Below are positions 31,782-35,370 of a DNA stretch of 35,370 bases, piece after piece; within the stretch, counting starts at the first letter, position 1; each line of letters begins with the position of its first letter. The position numbers and the translations under genes were made by a program. Source of the DNA: Bacteroidales bacterium (lineage in GTDB: Bacteria; Bacteroidota; Bacteroidia; Bacteroidales; UBA7960); contig JAAYLH010000099.1 of NCBI GenBank assembly GCA_012521995.1, positions 1-35,370 on the forward strand. The letters run 5' to 3'. The notes beneath the pieces are model-generated. The model ran no database searches and was not told where the DNA came from. It saw only the letters and a program-made list of their open reading frames with translations.

Positions 31782-32756
31782 ATGAGAACCAAGCAAATAT
31801 TTGTTTTTTGTTTTGTGGTGATGTTTTCGTCGAGCAGTTTTTCAACCCAGGGGAATGAGGACGGTTATCATTTTTTAACCCAAAGCCGGATCATCAATGA
31901 TATAAGCTTTTCCCCCTCAGGAGAAGTTTTGTATGTTACCGATCACAATGCCATCAAGGCATTTATATTTGAAAGCCAAAAGGTGATCAGGGAATTTTCA
32001 GATGGCCACCAGGCAGAAATCCTTAGCATTGCCATATCTTCAGACAGCACTTTTATGGCCAGCGGAGACCGGGATGGGAAAATCCTGATCTGGAATCTCC
32101 GTTCAGGAGAAATAGAAAATACATTCGACACGCACAGCGGGCAAATTCTCAGTCTGGACATTTCACCCGACAACGGGCATCTGGCCAGCGGGGCAACTGA
32201 CAACACTATCACACTGTATGATTTGTCTAATATGTCGGCTATAACAACCTTTAAAAACTTTAATGATCATATAACAGGAGTTCAGTTCAGCCCTGATGGG
32301 CAATGGATGGTTGCAGTGGCAGCAGACGGTCGGGTGCAGTTGATTGACATGAACACCAAGGAGGTTTCATCCATCCAGCAAGATACTTCCTTTTTGCGTG
32401 GCCTCGATTTTGAACCTACCAGTATGGTATTAAAAACCGTTGGAGATGATGGTTTTGTTACAAATTGGGGGATAAGCCAGGGAGGATTTCTTCATCTGAG
32501 AACCATCCAGAAATTCTCCTCAAATTGGTTGACCAGCATCCAAAACACCCGCAGCGGAAACACTTTTGTGGTTTCAAACATCAGGGGTCAAATAAAGGTG
32601 ATTACCCCATTCAGCATATTGAGAAAGGATTTAAAGGTTCCTGTTCACAAAGTCATCTTCAGACCGGGAATTGAACCCAACATTTTAGTTGTTGCGGCTA
32701 CCCGAGGCAAGGGAGTTATAGTAATTTTCGGCCAGGACATGAAGCTAGGCAGGTAA
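31782..32756 (+). CDS. exported seven-bladed WD40-like propeller protein
   Basis: 324 residues. A signal peptide (KQIFVFCFVVMFSSSSFSTQG) precedes what I count as seven WD40-like blades filling the rest of the protein: IINDISFSPSGEVLYVTD; ILSIAISSDSTFMASGDRDGKILIWNL; ILSLDISPDNGHLASGATDNTITLYDL; ITGVQFSPDGQWMVAVAADGRVQLIDM; LRGLDFEPTSMVL...GFVTNWG; LTSIQNTRSGNTFVVSNIRG; and VHKVIFRPGIEPNILVVAATRGKGVIVI. Seven blades make one closed propeller, so the protein is essentially a single binding platform with no enzymatic domain. The last gene of the three-gene operon starting at 29257. It is expected in the periplasm or, with the barrel partner, at the outer membrane. Its ligand is unknown. Confidence 0.8.
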   Translation: MRTKQIFVFCFVVMFSSSSFSTQGNEDGYHFLTQSRIINDISFSPSGEVLYVTDHNAIKAFIFESQKVIREFSDGHQAEILSIAISSDSTFMASGDRDGKILIWNLRSGEIENTFDTHSGQILSLDISPDNGHLASGATDNTITLYDLSNMSAITTFKNFNDHITGVQFSPDGQWMVAVAADGRVQLIDMNTKEVSSIQQDTSFLRGLDFEPTSMVLKTVGDDGFVTNWGISQGGFLHLRTIQKFSSNWLTSIQNTRSGNTFVVSNIRGQIKVITPFSILRKDLKVPVHKVIFRPGIEPNILVVAATRGKGVIVIFGQDMKLGR

Positions 32757-32815
32757 GGGACGGCCTACCCTTTTTATCGTAAGATCTGTTCTAAAAAGCA
32801 ATTGAAGCTTCTGAT

Positions 32816-34366
32816 TTATAGTTTTAAAAAACGGTATGTTAATACCAGGTCGGGAGTTTCAATACGGAGGAAAAAAATTCCCTTCCTAAGGTGGCTAATA
32901 GATATCTGTTCACTGCTTGGGGGATTATTAAAAAATTCCTTTGAAAAAACTTCAATCCCCAGGGCATTCAAGATGACCAGTTTACGTGCTGCTAGCTCCT
33001 GAGGAAGGTCAACGTAAACAAACCCATCGCTGACAGGATTAGGAAACACCCTGATTTCGGTCGATCCCTCCATTTCAGCAACTGATGTGCCGGATCCGGG
33101 ATACAGCAAAACGACCTGTTCCATATTTTGGTCATCCATTGAAATCGTTCCACTTTCTGAAAGATAGCCGTCAAGGCTTACTGAATAATCGAGTTCGGAT
33201 CCACCCTCAACATCCATAAAAACTACCACCCCTGAGGCGCTGCTATATTGCGTTGGATAACCTTCCAGTTCAACCTTTGCACCCTGAATCGGGGCTTCCG
33301 TTATGCCGTGCCTGATGGTAAATTTCAGTTGGAAGTATCCGCCCGCCTGGGCTTCAAACAGGACTCCCTCCACCACATACCAGCTCTGCCACTCGCCCCC
33401 ACTGCCGGTTTGCCAGTCGTTCAGATCGAAAGTATTGCTGCCCAGGTTATCTCCCAGTATTTTATAAACTGAAAGGGCCTGACCACCTTGATCCCAGGTG
33501 AGCGGAGTGCCTGACACGCATACCTCAGGCGGACCACCCTCCACTTGAAGGAAATAAGCAAAATCTTCATAATCCGGATTCCCAAAAACCATGGCAATGC
33601 CATTTTCATCCACCCCAACCGCGGTGTATTCATTTATGCCAATGCCTTTGGCATCCATATCCCAGTCCGTAACCATCCTTGCCATAAATGCTGCGTGCCT
33701 TCCCTTACGGTCCATATCATCGCCCTGGACGCGGTTGTAATGTGAATCGGTAACCACCTCCTCCAGAAAGGAAATATGCAGGAAATCATTGTCCAGAGTA
33801 ACCCTGAAATGGTAGGGATCATTTAATGCCTCTGAAGACCAGACCGTATTGTTTTCGGCCGTATAGGCCACCTCGCCCAGCACTGCAAGCCCTGCGCTGG
33901 TTCCACCAATGGTTACGCCTTTTTCGTTAACCAGGTAATGGATGGCATCCTCTACCAGGGTGTTTTTCCAGTAGTTGACATAATCCCATTGGTTGCCCCC
34001 GGCAATGAACAATGCTTCGGCTTTCACCATTGCATCATATACCTCCTGTTCGTTGGCTGCCGTCCGGCTGGCAATTACTATGGAGGTGACCGAGTTTACA
34101 GTCACATCCAGGCCCGAATACAGGTAACTGTTATACCCATCGCTGCCAGTGGCCCTGATCACCACAATATCGCCCCCATCGGCCCTTTGAAGAAACCAGC
34201 GCATGGCATCATCGTTGTCGGTTCCACCTCCTGCCAGCAATATTCCGTGCTGGGGACTTGAGGAAGCATCCTCCGTTGAGCCAGTGTGGTAGAATGTTTG
34301 AGCGACAAGGAAAAGGGGAAAGAAACAGCTTATTATGAAAGGGAAAAGGGCTTGTAGTCCACGCAT
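32816..34366 (-). CDS. T9SS-exported cyanophycinase-like S51 peptidase
   Basis: 516 residues. A signal peptide (MRGLQALFPFIISCFFPLF..., ending VAQ) is followed by a peptidase S51/cyanophycinase-like domain (about 38-270). It has HGILLAGGGTDNDDAMRWFLQRADGGDIVVI, ALFIAGGNQWDYVNYW and GGTSAGLAVLGE with nucleophile Ser157. A linking beta region comes next, a carboxypeptidase-regulatory-like module (about 355-425, PIQGAKVELEGYPTQYSSASG), and a type A T9SS C-terminal sorting domain (about 440-516, IRVFPNPVSDGFVYVDLP, then KGIFFLRIETPD). S51 enzymes cleave beta-Asp-Arg or Asp-X dipeptides; cyanophycin itself is only one possible substrate. It should be released or attached at the cell surface. The operon at 29257 converges on it, with 59 bp between stops. 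Confidence 0.88.
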   Translation of the reverse strand: MRGLQALFPFIISCFFPLFLVAQTFYHTGSTEDASSSPQHGILLAGGGTDNDDAMRWFLQRADGGDIVVIRATGSDGYNSYLYSGLDVTVNSVTSIVIASRTAANEQEVYDAMVKAEALFIAGGNQWDYVNYWKNTLVEDAIHYLVNEKGVTIGGTSAGLAVLGEVAYTAENNTVWSSEALNDPYHFRVTLDNDFLHISFLEEVVTDSHYNRVQGDDMDRKGRHAAFMARMVTDWDMDAKGIGINEYTAVGVDENGIAMVFGNPDYEDFAYFLQVEGGPPEVCVSGTPLTWDQGGQALSVYKILGDNLGSNTFDLNDWQTGSGGEWQSWYVVEGVLFEAQAGGYFQLKFTIRHGITEAPIQGAKVELEGYPTQYSSASGVVVFMDVEGGSELDYSVSLDGYLSESGTISMDDQNMEQVVLLYPGSGTSVAEMEGSTEIRVFPNPVSDGFVYVDLPQELAARKLVILNALGIEVFSKEFFNNPPSSEQISISHLRKGIFFLRIETPDLVLTYRFLKL

Positions 34367-34508
34367 GAGGCAAGTTTTTTACTAAAATAGCCTATTTTTT
34401 AAAAATTTTATAAATTTTTTTCGGGAATACTGATTGCAGGCTCGTTTCAATGATAGTCAAAAGTTCAATTAAGTTGTGAGGTTTAAGTGTCAAGTAAAAG
34501 CAAAGCCT

Positions 34509-34516
34509 TAAATTTG
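34509..34516 (+). promoter_or_regulatory. pyruvate kinase promoter -7 box
   Basis: TAAATTTG fits TAnnTTTG exactly, 19 bp before ATG 34536. No TTG is found at the expected -33 distance. The 169-bp region between the divergent peptidase gene and this gene is otherwise plain AT-rich sequence. Confidence 0.6.
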
Positions 34517-34535
34517 TTTCCTTAAAACTCCAGCC

Positions 34536-35370
34536 ATGGAAAAACTGACTAAAATCGTTGCAACTATTTCAGACAAGCGTTGTGATCCGGAGTTCCTCAA
34601 ACAGTTGCACGAGGCCGGAATGGACGTTGTGCGCATTAACACGGCTCATCAGACGCCTGAGCAGGCCCTCGGGTTAATTGAAAATGTCAGGAAAGTTTCC
34701 GGGCGTATTCCTTTAATGCTCGATACCAAAGGGCCGGAAATCAGGACCAATGCCTCACCCCACGAGCTGGTGGTTTTGAAGGATCAGCTCATTATGGTCA
34801 AGGGGAAAAAGGGGATTCCCTCCGATGACCAATGCCTGTGCCTTGATTTTGAGGGCATTGTTAACCACCTGCATGTGGGTAACCGGCTCATGATCGATGA
34901 CGGGGAAATTGAGCTGCAAGTCATTGAGAAGCACGACGAACACCTGATTTGTCGCGTGGGCAACCCCGGCATCATCAAGGGCAGAAAAAGCGTGAACCTG
35001 CCAGGAATTACCATAGACCTCCCATCACTCACCAAAAAAGATATTGAATTCATTGAGTTTGGCATCAAAAACAACCTCGATTTCATTGCGCATTCCTTTG
35101 TCAGGACCAAGCAGGATGTGATCGACATACAGAAGATCCTCGATAAGCACAACAGCCCCATCAAGATCATTGCCAAGATCGAAAACCAACAGGGGGTAGA
35201 TAATATCGATGAGATCCTTGAGCACGTCTACGGCATTATGGTGGCCCGCGGTGACCTGGCCATAGAGGTTCCTGCCGAGCGCATCCCCGTGATCCAGGCG
35301 CGGCTGATCAAGAAGTGTATTCGCCAGAAGAAGGCCGTGATCATTGCCACACAGATGCTGCACTCAATGA
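34536..35370 (+). CDS. pyk: pyruvate kinase, 5' part
   Basis: The frame is open from ATG 34536 to the right edge, 278 codons, so the C-terminal domain is missing. It transfers phosphate from phosphoenolpyruvate to ADP, the last step of glycolysis. Signatures: MEKLTKIVATISDKRCDPEF, GMDVVRINTAHQ (where many pyruvate kinases have NFSHG), MLDTKGPEIRTN, the B-domain turn MIDDGEIEL, KSVNLPGI, IIAKIENQQGVDNIDEI, and the active-site loop IMVARGDLAIEVP, then IIATQMLHSM. The AHQ and MLHSM variants agree with Bacteroidota-type enzymes as I recall them. It is divergent from the peptidase gene. With pta and ackA nearby, it supports a fermentative ATP-yielding route to acetate. Confidence 0.96.
   Translation, partial: MEKLTKIVATISDKRCDPEFLKQLHEAGMDVVRINTAHQTPEQALGLIENVRKVSGRIPLMLDTKGPEIRTNASPHELVVLKDQLIMVKGKKGIPSDDQCLCLDFEGIVNHLHVGNRLMIDDGEIELQVIEKHDEHLICRVGNPGIIKGRKSVNLPGITIDLPSLTKKDIEFIEFGIKNNLDFIAHSFVRTKQDVIDIQKILDKHNSPIKIIAKIENQQGVDNIDEILEHVYGIMVARGDLAIEVPAERIPVIQARLIKKCIRQKKAVIIATQMLHSM

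Overview
The window is chromosomal DNA of a Bacteroidota member, most likely Bacteroidales-like, at roughly 50% G+C. The support is concordant: several -7 boxes fit the Bacteroidota consensus TAnnTTTG, ribosome binding sites are mostly weak, there is a type IX secretion (T9SS) C-terminal domain, there are many Bacteroidota-type outer-membrane beta-barrels and GIN/DUF2807 proteins, and the order DUF4271-hemD-rnpA-yidD-ctpA lies divergent from pta-ackA. No tRNA, rRNA, IS element, prophage or CRISPR array was recognised.

Layout. 1-2510: the end of a DsrE-family gene, a membrane-anchored coiled-coil protein (-), a cold-shock-domain protein with a long charged N-terminal extension, an 11-bp phased repeat folding into a 22-bp dyad, and an exported GNAT-like protein (-). 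3065-5287: a transglutaminase-like membrane protein with a small membrane-anchored partner. 5422-9816: dnaG, an unlisted 57-residue membrane protein, a cyclophilin lipoprotein and pheS. 9995-12235: two GIN-domain genes, the second fused to a beta-barrel. 12348-14824: yebC facing two AT-richer barrel genes. 15238-17532: ackA and pta (-), with a canonical promoter. 17742-22014: DUF4271, hemD-like, rnpA (with an unusual insert), yidD and an S41 protease. 22075-25814: a secreted Pro/Lys/Arg-rich protein, a barrel, an OmpR-type regulator, a histidine kinase and a secreted Gln/Arg-rich protein. 25891-26366: a long intergenic region with eleven units of an 11-bp repeat, then the kbl promoter. 26367-29216: kbl and a beta-lactamase-family serine hydrolase. 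29257-32756: an operon of an IPT/kelch lipoprotein, a barrel and a WD40-like propeller. 32816-34366 (-): a T9SS-exported cyanophycinase-like peptidase. 34536-end: pyruvate kinase, cut by the window edge.

How the genes work together. Pyk, Pta and AckA form a pyruvate to acetyl-CoA to acetate plus ATP route typical of fermentative Bacteroidota, and Kbl feeds threonine carbon into glycine and acetyl-CoA. RnpA, YidD and CtpA serve RNA maturation, membrane insertion and envelope proteolysis. Much of the rest is cell-envelope biology. The most unusual non-coding signals are the two related 11-bp phased arrays, a dyad (TCCTAAC-N23-GTTAGGC) shared by two intergenic regions, and a terminator-like hairpin embedded antisense in a signal-peptide coding region.
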